DNA from: Streptomyces sp. SA15
Lineage (GTDB): Bacteria; Actinomycetota; Actinomycetes; Streptomycetales; Streptomycetaceae
Reading direction: 5' to 3'
Assembly: GCF_002291145.1 (NCBI RefSeq)
Contig: NZ_NTGE01000035.1
Span: 31,746 to 95,745, forward strand
DNA: 64,000 nt
A model generated the notes under the pieces. That model was not told where the DNA came from. It searched no databases and saw nothing but the letters and a program-made list of their open reading frames with translations. Each line of letters starts with the position of its first letter. The stretch's first letter is position 1. The position numbers were made by a program, and so were the translations under genes. This document shows, in pieces, positions 17,231-24,839 of this stretch.

Positions 17231-19539
17231 GCAACGATGCCGCCACCGCGACCACCCCCACCGCGGAGGCAGCCCCCGCCCCCGAGCCGATCCCGCACGG
17301 CCTCGGCGCGTCCCTGCCGCCCGCCGACGCCCGCGCGAAGACCGAGGGCACCTTCCCGTACGCCGCCGACCTGTGGGCCGAAGGCCTGCTGTGGGCGGCC
17401 GTACTGCGCTCCCCGCACGCGCACGCGCGCATCGTCTCCATCGACACCACCCACGCGCGCGAGATGCCCGGCGTACGGGCCGTCGTCACCCAGGAGGACG
17501 TCCCCGGCAGCCCGCTGCACGGCCGCGGCAAGGCCGACCGCCCGCTGTTCGCCTCCGAGGTCGTCCGCCACCACGGCGAGCCCATCGCGGCCGTCGCCGC
17601 CGACCACCCCGACACCGCGCGCATGGCCGCCGCCGCCGTCATCGTCGAGTACGAAGTACTCGACCCGGTGACCGACCCGGAGCAGGCCTTCGAAGCGGAG
17701 CCGCTGCACCCCGACGGCAACCTGATCCGGCACATCCCGCTGCGCCACGGCGACGCCGACGCGGCCGGCGAGGTCGTCGTCGAGGGCCTGTACCGCATCG
17801 GCCGCCAGGACCCCGCCCCCATCGGCGCCGAGGCCGGCCTCGCCGTGCCGCGTCCCGACGGCGGCGTCGAGCTGTACGTGGCCTCCACGGACCCGCACAC
17901 CGACCGAGACTCGGCCGCCGCCAGCTACGGCTTGGAGCCCGAGCGCGTGAAGGTCGTCGTCACCGGCGTCCCCGGCGCCACGGCCGACCGCGAGGACCAG
18001 AGCTTCCAGCTCCCGCTCGGCCTGCTGGCGTTGAAGACCGGCTGCCCGGTCAAGCTCACCGCGACGCGCGAAGAGTCCTTCCTCGGCCACACCCACAGGC
18101 ATCCGACTCTGTTGAGATACCGCCACCACGCGGACTCCGACGGCAAACTGGTGAAGGTGGAGGCGCAGATCCTGCTGGATGCGGGCGCCTACGCCGACAC
18201 CTCCTCCGACGCGCTGGCCGCCGCGGTGGCGTTCGCCTGTGGTCCGTACGTCGTCCCGAACGCCTTCATCGAGGGCTGGGCCGTCCGCACCAACAACCCG
18301 CCCTCCGGCCATGTACGCGGCGAGGGCGCGATGCAGGTGTGCGCCGCCTACGAGGCGCAGATGGACAAGCTGGCCAAGAAGCTGGGCATCGACCCGGCGG
18401 AACTGCGCCTGCGGAATGTGATGGCCACGGGGGACGTGCTCCCGACGGGCCAGACGGTGACGTGCCCGGCACCGGTCGCGGAACTCCTCCAGGCCGTACG
18501 GGACTTCCCGCTGCCTGCTTTGCCGAAGGACACCCCCGAGGACGAGTGGCTGCTGCCCGGCGGCCCCGAGGGCGCGGGCGAACCGGGCGCGGTGCGCCGA
18601 GGCGTCGGCTACGGCCTGGGCATGGTGCACATGCTGGGCGCGGAGGGCGCGGACGAGGTCTCCACGGCGACGGTACGGGTCCAGGACGGCGTGGCGACGG
18701 TGCTGTGCGCGGCGGTGGAGTCCGGCCAGGGTTTCACCACGCTGGCCCGCCAGATCGTCCAGGAGACGCTCGGCATCGACGAGGTGCACGTGGCCCCGGT
18801 CGACACCGACCAGCCGCCGGCCGGCGCGGGCTGCCGCGGCCGCCACACCTGGGTGTCGGGCGGCGCGGTGGAACGGGCGGCCAAGATGGTCCGCACGCAG
18901 CTCTTGCAGCCCCTGGCGCACAAGTTCGGCATGTCCACGGAACTGCTGCAGATCACCGACGGCAAGATCACGTCGTACGACGGAGTGCTGTCGACCACCG
19001 TCACCGAGGCCATGGACGGCAAGGAGCTGTGGGCGACGGCCCAGTGCCGTCCGCACCCGACGGAGCCGCTGAACGAGGCAGGCCAGGGCGATGCCTTCGT
19101 GGGCCTCGCCTTCTGTGCGATCCGCGCGGTGGTGGACGTCGACATCGAGCTGGGTTCGGTGCGCGTGGTGGAACTGGCGCTCGCCCAGGACGTCGGCCGC
19201 GTGCTGAACCCGGCCCAGCTGACGGCACGCATCGAGGGGGGCGTCACCCAGGGCGTGGGCATAGCGCTGACGGAGAACCTGCGCTCCGCGCGCGGGGTGA
19301 TCCGCCACCCGGACCTGACGGGTTACGCACTGCCGACGGCCCTGGACGCGCCGGACATCCGGATCGTGAAGCTGGTCGAGGAACGGGACGTGGTGGCGCC
19401 CTTCGGGGCGAAGGCGGTGAGCGCGGTGCCGGTGGTGACGTCTCCGGCGGCGATCGCCTCGGCGGTCCGGGCCGCGACGGGCCGCCCGGTGAACCGGTTG
19501 CCGATCCGGCCGCAGGCGGCGGTGGTCACGGCGCAGTGA
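17227..19539 (+). CDS. Molybdenum hydroxylase, large molybdopterin-binding subunit
   Basis: 770-residue large subunit that should carry the molybdopterin cytosine dinucleotide cofactor. The N-terminal aldehyde-oxidase a/b hammerhead domain begins RAKTEGTFPYAADLW, and the Mo-binding segments include GHVRGEGAMQVCAAYEAQMD and QPPAGAGCRGRHTWVSGG. Unusual: where the family has GVGEPP with the catalytic Glu, this protein reads GAKAVSAVPVVTSPAAIASA near residues 723-742, so the catalytic Glu appears replaced by Ala. GTG 17227 overlaps the preceding TGA. The substrate cannot be predicted, and activity may be altered or lost. Confidence 0.88.
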   Translation: MSNDAATATTPTAEAAPAPEPIPHGLGASLPPADARAKTEGTFPYAADLWAEGLLWAAVLRSPHAHARIVSIDTTHAREMPGVRAVVTQEDVPGSPLHGRGKADRPLFASEVVRHHGEPIAAVAADHPDTARMAAAAVIVEYEVLDPVTDPEQAFEAEPLHPDGNLIRHIPLRHGDADAAGEVVVEGLYRIGRQDPAPIGAEAGLAVPRPDGGVELYVASTDPHTDRDSAAASYGLEPERVKVVVTGVPGATADREDQSFQLPLGLLALKTGCPVKLTATREESFLGHTHRHPTLLRYRHHADSDGKLVKVEAQILLDAGAYADTSSDALAAAVAFACGPYVVPNAFIEGWAVRTNNPPSGHVRGEGAMQVCAAYEAQMDKLAKKLGIDPAELRLRNVMATGDVLPTGQTVTCPAPVAELLQAVRDFPLPALPKDTPEDEWLLPGGPEGAGEPGAVRRGVGYGLGMVHMLGAEGADEVSTATVRVQDGVATVLCAAVESGQGFTTLARQIVQETLGIDEVHVAPVDTDQPPAGAGCRGRHTWVSGGAVERAAKMVRTQLLQPLAHKFGMSTELLQITDGKITSYDGVLSTTVTEAMDGKELWATAQCRPHPTEPLNEAGQGDAFVGLAFCAIRAVVDVDIELGSVRVVELALAQDVGRVLNPAQLTARIEGGVTQGVGIALTENLRSARGVIRHPDLTGYALPTALDAPDIRIVKLVEERDVVAPFGAKAVSAVPVVTSPAAIASAVRAATGRPVNRLPIRPQAAVVTAQ

Positions 19540-19584
19540 GCGCGTGTTTGTCTTTGACGGACCGGGGCTGATGGACGGGGTCTG

Positions 19585-20118
19585 ATGGACGGGGTCGTCC
19601 TCGTGACCGGCGTGATGGCGGCCGGGAAGTCGACGGTGGCGCAGGCGCTGGCGGAGCAGTTGCCTAGGGCGGCGCATGTCCGGGGGGATGTCTTCCGGCG
19701 GATGATCGTGTCCGGGCGCGAGGAGTACCTGCCCGGCGCTGAGCCCGGTGGCGAGGCAGAGACCCAACTCCGGCTGCGATACCAGCTGTCGGCGGCGACG
19801 GCGGACGCGTACGCGCAGGCGGGGTTCACCGCGGTCGTCCAGGACGTGGTGCTGGGCGACGAGCTGGCGGCGTACGTCGACCTGGTCCGCACGCGCCCGC
19901 TCTACCTCGTCGTGTTGGCGCCGAGCCCGAAGACCGTGGCCGCCCGCGAGGCCGCGCGGACGAAGACGGGCTACGGGGCCTGGACGGTGGAGGACCTGGA
20001 CGCGGACCTGCGGGCCGCGACCCCGCGCATCGGGCTGTGGCTGGACAACTCCGAGCTGACGGTGGCGGAAACGGTGGACGCGATCGTGGCGGGACGGGAA
20101 CGGGCCCGGGTGTTCTGA
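19585..20118 (+). CDS. P-loop kinase-like ATP-binding protein
   Basis: 177-residue small P-loop protein resembling the AAA_33/zeta-toxin/chloramphenicol-phosphotransferase-like kinases. Walker A is GVMAAGKSTVAQAL at residues ~8-21, RGDVFRRMI provides an acidic catalytic position, and the lid is ARTKTGYGAW. The family phosphorylates small molecules; no substrate is evident here. A duplicated 12-bp stretch ATGGACGGGGTC at 19571 and 19585 makes two possible start codons, but only the second is in frame. Confidence 0.75.
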   Translation: MDGVVLVTGVMAAGKSTVAQALAEQLPRAAHVRGDVFRRMIVSGREEYLPGAEPGGEAETQLRLRYQLSAATADAYAQAGFTAVVQDVVLGDELAAYVDLVRTRPLYLVVLAPSPKTVAAREAARTKTGYGAWTVEDLDADLRAATPRIGLWLDNSELTVAETVDAIVAGRERARVF

Positions 20119-20256
20119 GCGTCTCCTGGTCCGGGGGCGTTGTCAGTGCCGGCGCGTAGTGTTCTGGGCAGTGGGGGACGGCTGCTGGATCAGGTCGTTT
20201 GTCGGCCGGACGTGCCCTGCGCGGGGACTGTGAGAGAAGCACATTCGGGGGAGCCC

Positions 20257-21417
20257 ATGAGCACGACCTACGCCGACACCACGGCGATCACCTTTACCGA
20301 GGACATCCTCGATCCATACGTCACCCATGCGCCGACGCGCCGCTGGCTCACCGGCCCCGGACTCTCCGGCGACAGCGCCCTGTTCACCTTCGCGGAACTG
20401 CGCCGGGAGGGCCTGCGGACGGTGGCGGACTCGACGGGCGACCCGGACCGCCTGACTGCGGCACTGCACGACCAACTGGTGATCGGCGGTCTGGCGGACC
20501 TGGACGGACTGGAGAGGGAGACGATCCTCCTCGACGGTGCGACGGGCGAGCTCTCGACGACGTACTTCTTCCACGACCGCCCGGACCTCGTGACCCGCGC
20601 CCCGCTGGCGCCGTCGCTGCACACGCTGGTGCGCTTCGCGACGGCGACGGACGAGCTGACGGATCTACGCGGCCAGTTCGCGTCCTACGTCGGCCGTTTC
20701 GGCCCGACGACGGTGGAGGAGGCGACACGGCAGCTCCTGGCCGTGTTCGAGGAGGGCATGGGTGGCGCCGAGGTCCCGACATTCTGGAAGATCGCGGCCC
20801 TGATCCGCCCGCTGGCCCTGGTCGCGGCCCCGGGCACGGAATCCGGACTTACCCTGGACCTCCCGCCCCGCCTCCTGGACCAGGAGTTCGGCCGGGGCAA
20901 GGTGATGCGCTTCGAGGACATCGACTTCCCCGCGACGCTCACGCACGAGCCGACCCGCCGCTTCCTGAGCGAGACGGGCCTGCCCGAGGACGGAATCCTC
21001 TTCTCCCTGGACACGGACGTCCCCCTCCTGACCCTCACCGAGAGCTACACCGACGCCCGGGCACAGGACATCCCGGCCCACGCCGACCGTCTCATCCGCC
21101 TCGGTTACCTGATCGAGGACAACAGCCTGGTGATCGACGGCACCACGGGCGAGATCCTGAACTGGAACGAGCCCGAGGCCACGCTGCACCCCCTGAACAC
21201 AGACATCTCCACGCTGGCCTTCACCCTCTGGCTCCTGCACCGCGAGAGAACGATCGACGACTCCCTGGCCCACGAACTGACCCACAACCTCTACGCCCAG
21301 GTGGCCAAGACGCTGATCCAGGTCCTTTCGAAGATCGACCCGACGGGGACCGGGGCCGGAACCGACCGGCACTACTGGACGGGGCGATTCCGGGACGAGG
21401 CAGGCGGGGTGCTCTGA
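20257..21417 (+). CDS. Double SUKH-4 family (immunity-type) protein
   Basis: 386 residues made of two similar halves: FTEDILDPYVTHAPTRRWL ... SALFTFAELR near the start, and FEDIDFPATLTHEPTRRFL ... GILFSLDTDVP from about residue 228. Both resemble the SUKH-4 fold, found in proteins that neutralise polymorphic nuclease toxins. The ATG at 20257 follows GGGGGAG. No toxin gene is next to it, so it may be an orphan immunity protein or a domesticated version. The SUKH-4 name rests on the motif PTRRFL...GLP; I could not test it by profile search. Confidence 0.65.
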   Translation: MSTTYADTTAITFTEDILDPYVTHAPTRRWLTGPGLSGDSALFTFAELRREGLRTVADSTGDPDRLTAALHDQLVIGGLADLDGLERETILLDGATGELSTTYFFHDRPDLVTRAPLAPSLHTLVRFATATDELTDLRGQFASYVGRFGPTTVEEATRQLLAVFEEGMGGAEVPTFWKIAALIRPLALVAAPGTESGLTLDLPPRLLDQEFGRGKVMRFEDIDFPATLTHEPTRRFLSETGLPEDGILFSLDTDVPLLTLTESYTDARAQDIPAHADRLIRLGYLIEDNSLVIDGTTGEILNWNEPEATLHPLNTDISTLAFTLWLLHRERTIDDSLAHELTHNLYAQVAKTLIQVLSKIDPTGTGAGTDRHYWTGRFRDEAGGVL

Positions 21418-21456
21418 CGCCTCGCCGACGCCTCGCCCCGAGCGAAGTTGGATGAA

Positions 21457-21876
21457 TCAGCGAGACGGTGTCGGCGACCAGACCCCGGCAGCGGTCCCGT
21501 CGCGGACGTGCTTCTCGTAGGCGACGACCTTGCTGTGGATGACCTTCAGGTCCGCGTTCAAGTCGGAGATCTTGGCCCGCACGGCCTGTTCGTGCTCCCG
21601 TAGCAGCGCGAGACGTTCCGCTTCGTTGCCCGGGCCCGACCGGACGAGCCGGGCGAACTCCTTCAGCATGGCGATAGGCATGCCCGAGTCGCGGAGCCGG
21701 TTGCACAGCAGCAGCCAATCCACGTCTGCGAGTTCGTAGACCCGCTGCCCGCCGCTGGAACGGGGGATCGGGCGGAGGAAGAGGCCCTCGCGTTCGAAGA
21801 ACCGCAGAGCGTGCACGCTCAATCCCGTCGCTTCGGCGACGTCCCCGATCGACAGATCACCCTCATGCCGGCTCAT
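21457..21876 (-). CDS. MerR-family transcriptional regulator
   Basis: 139-residue one-component regulator. The HTH is LSIGDVAEATGLSVHALRFFEREGLFLRP at residues ~8-36 with the typical RVYELADVDWLL wing, followed by the dimerising coiled coil (EAERLALLREHEQAVRAKISDLNADLKVI). There is no Cys-rich metal loop, so a small organic signal is more likely than a metal. It is divergent from the short-chain dehydrogenase, whose promoter has the MerR-type 19-bp spacer. Confidence 0.9.
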   Translation of the reverse strand: MSRHEGDLSIGDVAEATGLSVHALRFFEREGLFLRPIPRSSGGQRVYELADVDWLLLCNRLRDSGMPIAMLKEFARLVRSGPGNEAERLALLREHEQAVRAKISDLNADLKVIHSKVVAYEKHVRDGTAAGVWSPTPSR

Positions 21877-21891
21877 GCCACCGACAATACC

Positions 21892-21922
21892 TTGACCTAG
21901 AGCACAGTCTAGAATCTAGCGT
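21892..21922 (+). promoter_or_regulatory. MerR-type promoter with 19-bp spacer, probably leaderless
   Basis: -35 TTGACC (21892-21897), a 19-bp spacer holding the dyad CTAGA-N6-TCTAG, and -10 TAGCGT (21917-21922). The dehydrogenase ATG at 21930 coincides with the expected transcription start. Confidence 0.7.
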
Positions 21923-21929
21923 CGCGGGC

Positions 21930-22892
21930 ATGACGACGCAGCAACAGCAGCAACACAAGTCCGGCACTGGATTGGGCGCCCACAGCACGGCGGACGACGT
22001 CCTCGCCGGGATCGACCTGTCCCGCAGCACCGCCCTGGTCACCGGCGGCTACTCCGGCCTCGGACTTCAGACCACGCTCGCCCTCACCCGGGCGGGAGCG
22101 CACGTCATCGTCCCCGCGCGCAGGCCCGCCGCAGCGGAAGAGGCCCTGCGGGGCGTCCCCCGGGCGGAGGTGCACGACCTCGACCTGGCGGACCTGGACA
22201 GCGTCCTGGCGTTCTCAGCCGACTTCCTGGACACTGGCCGCACCCTCGACCTCATCATCAATGGCGCGGGCATCATGGCATGTCCGGAGACACGCGTAGG
22301 CCCGGGCTGGGAGGCGCACTTCGCGATCAATCACCTCGGCCACTTCGCTCTCATCAACCATCTCCGCCCGGCACTGAGCGAAGGGGCACGGGTGGTTTCG
22401 GTGTCCTCGTCCGGGCACTTCCTCTCCGACGTGCGCTGGAACGACCTCCACTTCCGCGACGGCTACGACCGGTGGCTGGCCTACGCGCAGTCCAAGACCG
22501 CGAACGCCCTCTTCGCCGTACACCTCGACACGCTCGGCGCCGCCGGCGGACTGCACGCCTTCGCGGTCCACCCGGGCAGCATCCTGACCCCACTGCAACG
22601 GCACATCCCCCGCGACGAACAGATGGCCCAGGGCTGGATCACCCCGGACGGCACACCGGCAGCCGGTTTCAAGACGCCGGCGCAGGGCGCGGCGACGGCG
22701 GTATGGGCAGCGACCTCACCACTGCTCGACGGCCACGGTGGTGCGTACTGCCAGGACTGCGACATCGCGGAACCCGCCCACACCGACGACATGCTCATCG
22801 GCGGGGTGAAACCCTGGGCCGTCGACCCCGAGGCGGCGTCCCGGCTGTGGCAACTTTCCAGCGAACTCACCGGGCTGGATTTGTTCACCTGA
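21930..22892 (+). CDS. Short-chain dehydrogenase/reductase
   Basis: 320-residue SDR of the retinol-dehydrogenase-like group. The cofactor motif is TGGYSGLGLQT (TGxxxGxG) at ~35-45, ARRPAA suggests NADP binding, NGAG is present, the catalytic Ser is in VSVSSSGHFL, and the YAQSK motif follows. It is divergently transcribed from the MerR gene and is its probable target. Substrate unknown. Confidence 0.92.
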   Translation: MTTQQQQQHKSGTGLGAHSTADDVLAGIDLSRSTALVTGGYSGLGLQTTLALTRAGAHVIVPARRPAAAEEALRGVPRAEVHDLDLADLDSVLAFSADFLDTGRTLDLIINGAGIMACPETRVGPGWEAHFAINHLGHFALINHLRPALSEGARVVSVSSSGHFLSDVRWNDLHFRDGYDRWLAYAQSKTANALFAVHLDTLGAAGGLHAFAVHPGSILTPLQRHIPRDEQMAQGWITPDGTPAAGFKTPAQGAATAVWAATSPLLDGHGGAYCQDCDIAEPAHTDDMLIGGVKPWAVDPEAASRLWQLSSELTGLDLFT

Positions 22893-22986
22893 CGGCGGTC
22901 ATCCCGTCAACGATCTTCAAGCCGATGAGGGCAGAGGCGATCCCTGCGTGGCTCGCTCGCCTGTCCGGCAAGGCCAAGGCAATTGA

Positions 22987-23026
22987 GCCGTGGCGGGAAT
23001 CGAACCCGCGTAACTCGCTTTGCAGG
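22987..23026. repeat. Attachment-site core, copy 1 (left end of the island)
   Basis: A 40-bp sequence identical to 30195-30234 and 45613-45652. It corresponds to the 3' half of tRNA-Cys from the anticodon loop to the acceptor, but lacks the 5' half, so it is an att remnant and not a tRNA gene. It starts element A. The short gap after the dehydrogenase (22893-22986) holds no gene. Confidence 0.85.
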
Positions 23027-23165
23027 TTTGTCCTGGCTGGTCAGAGCGGGATCCGGACGTGTTCGTGCGCGTTCAATGCCGTACGGACGCTGTGCCCGGT
23101 GAGGCAGCATGAACGGGCCCGGACGGCCGCGTACGACTATGAACGAGACGGAAACTGAGACGGGG
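23027..23165. repeat. AICE left-end sequence, element A
   Basis: About 140 bp clearly homologous to 30235-30373 just inside att copy 2. Shared blocks include CCGTACGGACGC and the pair AACGAGACGG / AACTGAGACGG (23142-23151 and 23153-23163), candidate integrase arm sites. Confidence 0.75.
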
Positions 23166-23214
23166 CCAGGGCCGCTGACCTGGACGGTGTCTCACTGAGG
23201 GGCCTTGAAACGAG

Positions 23215-23370
23215 CTATGCGCTGCACGGTCGCCGCGCGTCGGCGTGCTTCGGGCACCAGCGGTAGTAGCTGTCATCGAAGTTACGGCTGTGCGTTGCCC
23301 GGCCGTGCTGGGGCCGCCATCCACGCCAGTGGCGGGTGTTGCAGCGATTGCACAGCGGCGCTTCTCCGAA
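23215..23370 (-). pseudogene. Possible gene remnant with Cys pairs
   Basis: A 51-codon frame with PLCNRCNTRHWRGW and YYRWCPKHADARR looks like part of a zinc-binding protein, but a TAG precedes it immediately and there is no start codon. It is probably debris of element A; the assignment is weak. Confidence 0.3.
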
Positions 23371-23403
23371 CTAGGTGTTTGTCTGGCGGCCCTCCGCCAT
23401 CCT

Positions 23404-24711
23404 TCAGCTCTTTGCGGCCGTTTGTTCTGGCTCGTGGGTCTGCGGAAGGTCGCGCTCTCGGCGCATCGGGCTCGCGGCGAGGATGAGCCAGCTGGGCGCG
23501 ACGAGACCCGTCGTGATCCACATGGCTGGCCGGTACCCGACGGCGTCGCCGAGCACGCCGCCGAGCAGGGACCCGAGCGGGATGGTGCTGTGGTTGATCA
23601 TCATGGCCGTCGCCACGACCCGGCCGAGCATGTGCGGCGGGCAGTAGGCCTGCCGGAAGCTGCCGACCACGATGTTGGCCACGGATATGCCGATCCCGAC
23701 GAGGAAAGCCCCCATCGCGAACAGCAACAGTCCCGGCCCCGCTGTGGTCATCGGCAGGAGCAGCGCGAATGGCGCGGTGGCGACCTGCAGGAGAAGAAGC
23801 CCGCGCGCGGTGCCGAACCGCCGGCTGACCCTAGTGGCCACCAGCGCGCCCACGATGCCACCGGTGCTGCCACTCGTCAGCAGCAGACCGACCATCGCGG
23901 GGTTTAGCCCGACGGCGCGGACCAGGAAGACGACCTGAACCGCCTGGTAGCCCATCAGCGCCATATTGATCACGGCGCCCCAGGTGACCATCGGCCGCAG
24001 GTACCGGTCCCGGCCCACGAAGCGGAGCCCGTCGCTGATCTGCTGGCGGAGGGGGACGCGGACCTCGTCCGGAGCGGGGTCCGGCTCGACCACGCTGATC
24101 CGCTTCAGGCAGACCGCGGATACCAGGAACGTCACCGCATCGGCCAGTAGCGCGGTGATCGCACCGAACGCCTGGGCGAGCAGTCCCGCCACCCCGGGTC
24201 CGGCAACCTGGGTGGCTGCCTCGCTGCCCTGCAGCTTGGCGTTGCCCTCAAGCAGGTCGCGGCCGTCGAGCACGATCCGGATGTACGAGTGGTAGGCGGT
24301 GCTGAAGCACACCGCCGCGGTGCCGCATATCAGCGCGATGACGACCAGGTGCTGAAAGGTGAGCGCGTCGAGCCACGCCATCAGTGGAATGCTCACCAGC
24401 GCCGCAAAGGCCACCAGATCGCACGCGATCATCAGTGGCCGTTTGCGTATCCGGTCCACCCATGCGCCTACCGGCAGCCCCACCAGCAGCCAAGGCAGCC
24501 AAACGGCCGCGGCGAGCAGGCCGACGGCTGTTGAGCTGGCGTCCAACATTTCAACCGCGATCAGCGGCAACGCAACCACCGTGATGCTGTTGCCCAGCCC
24601 GCTCACGGTCTCGCCTGTCCAGAGCAGGCGGAAATCCAGTTGGGTGAAAACTCCCCAGCGGGTTCTGGGCCGGTCCGGCGTGTCGTTCATCGAGTCCACA
24701 CGGGGCATCAT
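23404..24711 (-). CDS. MFS drug-efflux-type transporter
   Basis: 435-residue major facilitator protein, MFS_3-like. About 12 hydrophobic segments start at FRLLWTGETVSGLGNSITVVALPLIAV, with the loop-2/3 motif GAWVDRIRKRPLMIACDL. It probably exports a small toxic compound by proton exchange. It is carried as cargo in element A, downstream of the recombinase relic and transcribed the same way. The start may be the first or second Met, or MNDTPD 21 bp further on. Confidence 0.87.
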   Translation of the reverse strand: MMPRVDSMNDTPDRPRTRWGVFTQLDFRLLWTGETVSGLGNSITVVALPLIAVEMLDASSTAVGLLAAAVWLPWLLVGLPVGAWVDRIRKRPLMIACDLVAFAALVSIPLMAWLDALTFQHLVVIALICGTAAVCFSTAYHSYIRIVLDGRDLLEGNAKLQGSEAATQVAGPGVAGLLAQAFGAITALLADAVTFLVSAVCLKRISVVEPDPAPDEVRVPLRQQISDGLRFVGRDRYLRPMVTWGAVINMALMGYQAVQVVFLVRAVGLNPAMVGLLLTSGSTGGIVGALVATRVSRRFGTARGLLLLQVATAPFALLLPMTTAGPGLLLFAMGAFLVGIGISVANIVVGSFRQAYCPPHMLGRVVATAMMINHSTIPLGSLLGGVLGDAVGYRPAMWITTGLVAPSWLILAASPMRRERDLPQTHEPEQTAAKS

Positions 24712-24839
24712 GCCGTGAGCTCTTCAACCTGCTGTATCGGTTATGCAGTTGGACTGCTGGATGAGCGAATCCCCTGGTGGGCTCAAGTAACCCTGGCCGA
24801 TCCCGGAGTTCCGTTTCTAGGTGAACCAGCCCGGGGAGG

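Noticed and set aside
17122..19767. Long reverse-strand open frame opposite the molybdenum subunit gene
   Set aside because: A high-GC shadow frame: no domain motifs, and the forward frame shows a clear protein family and coupled starts.
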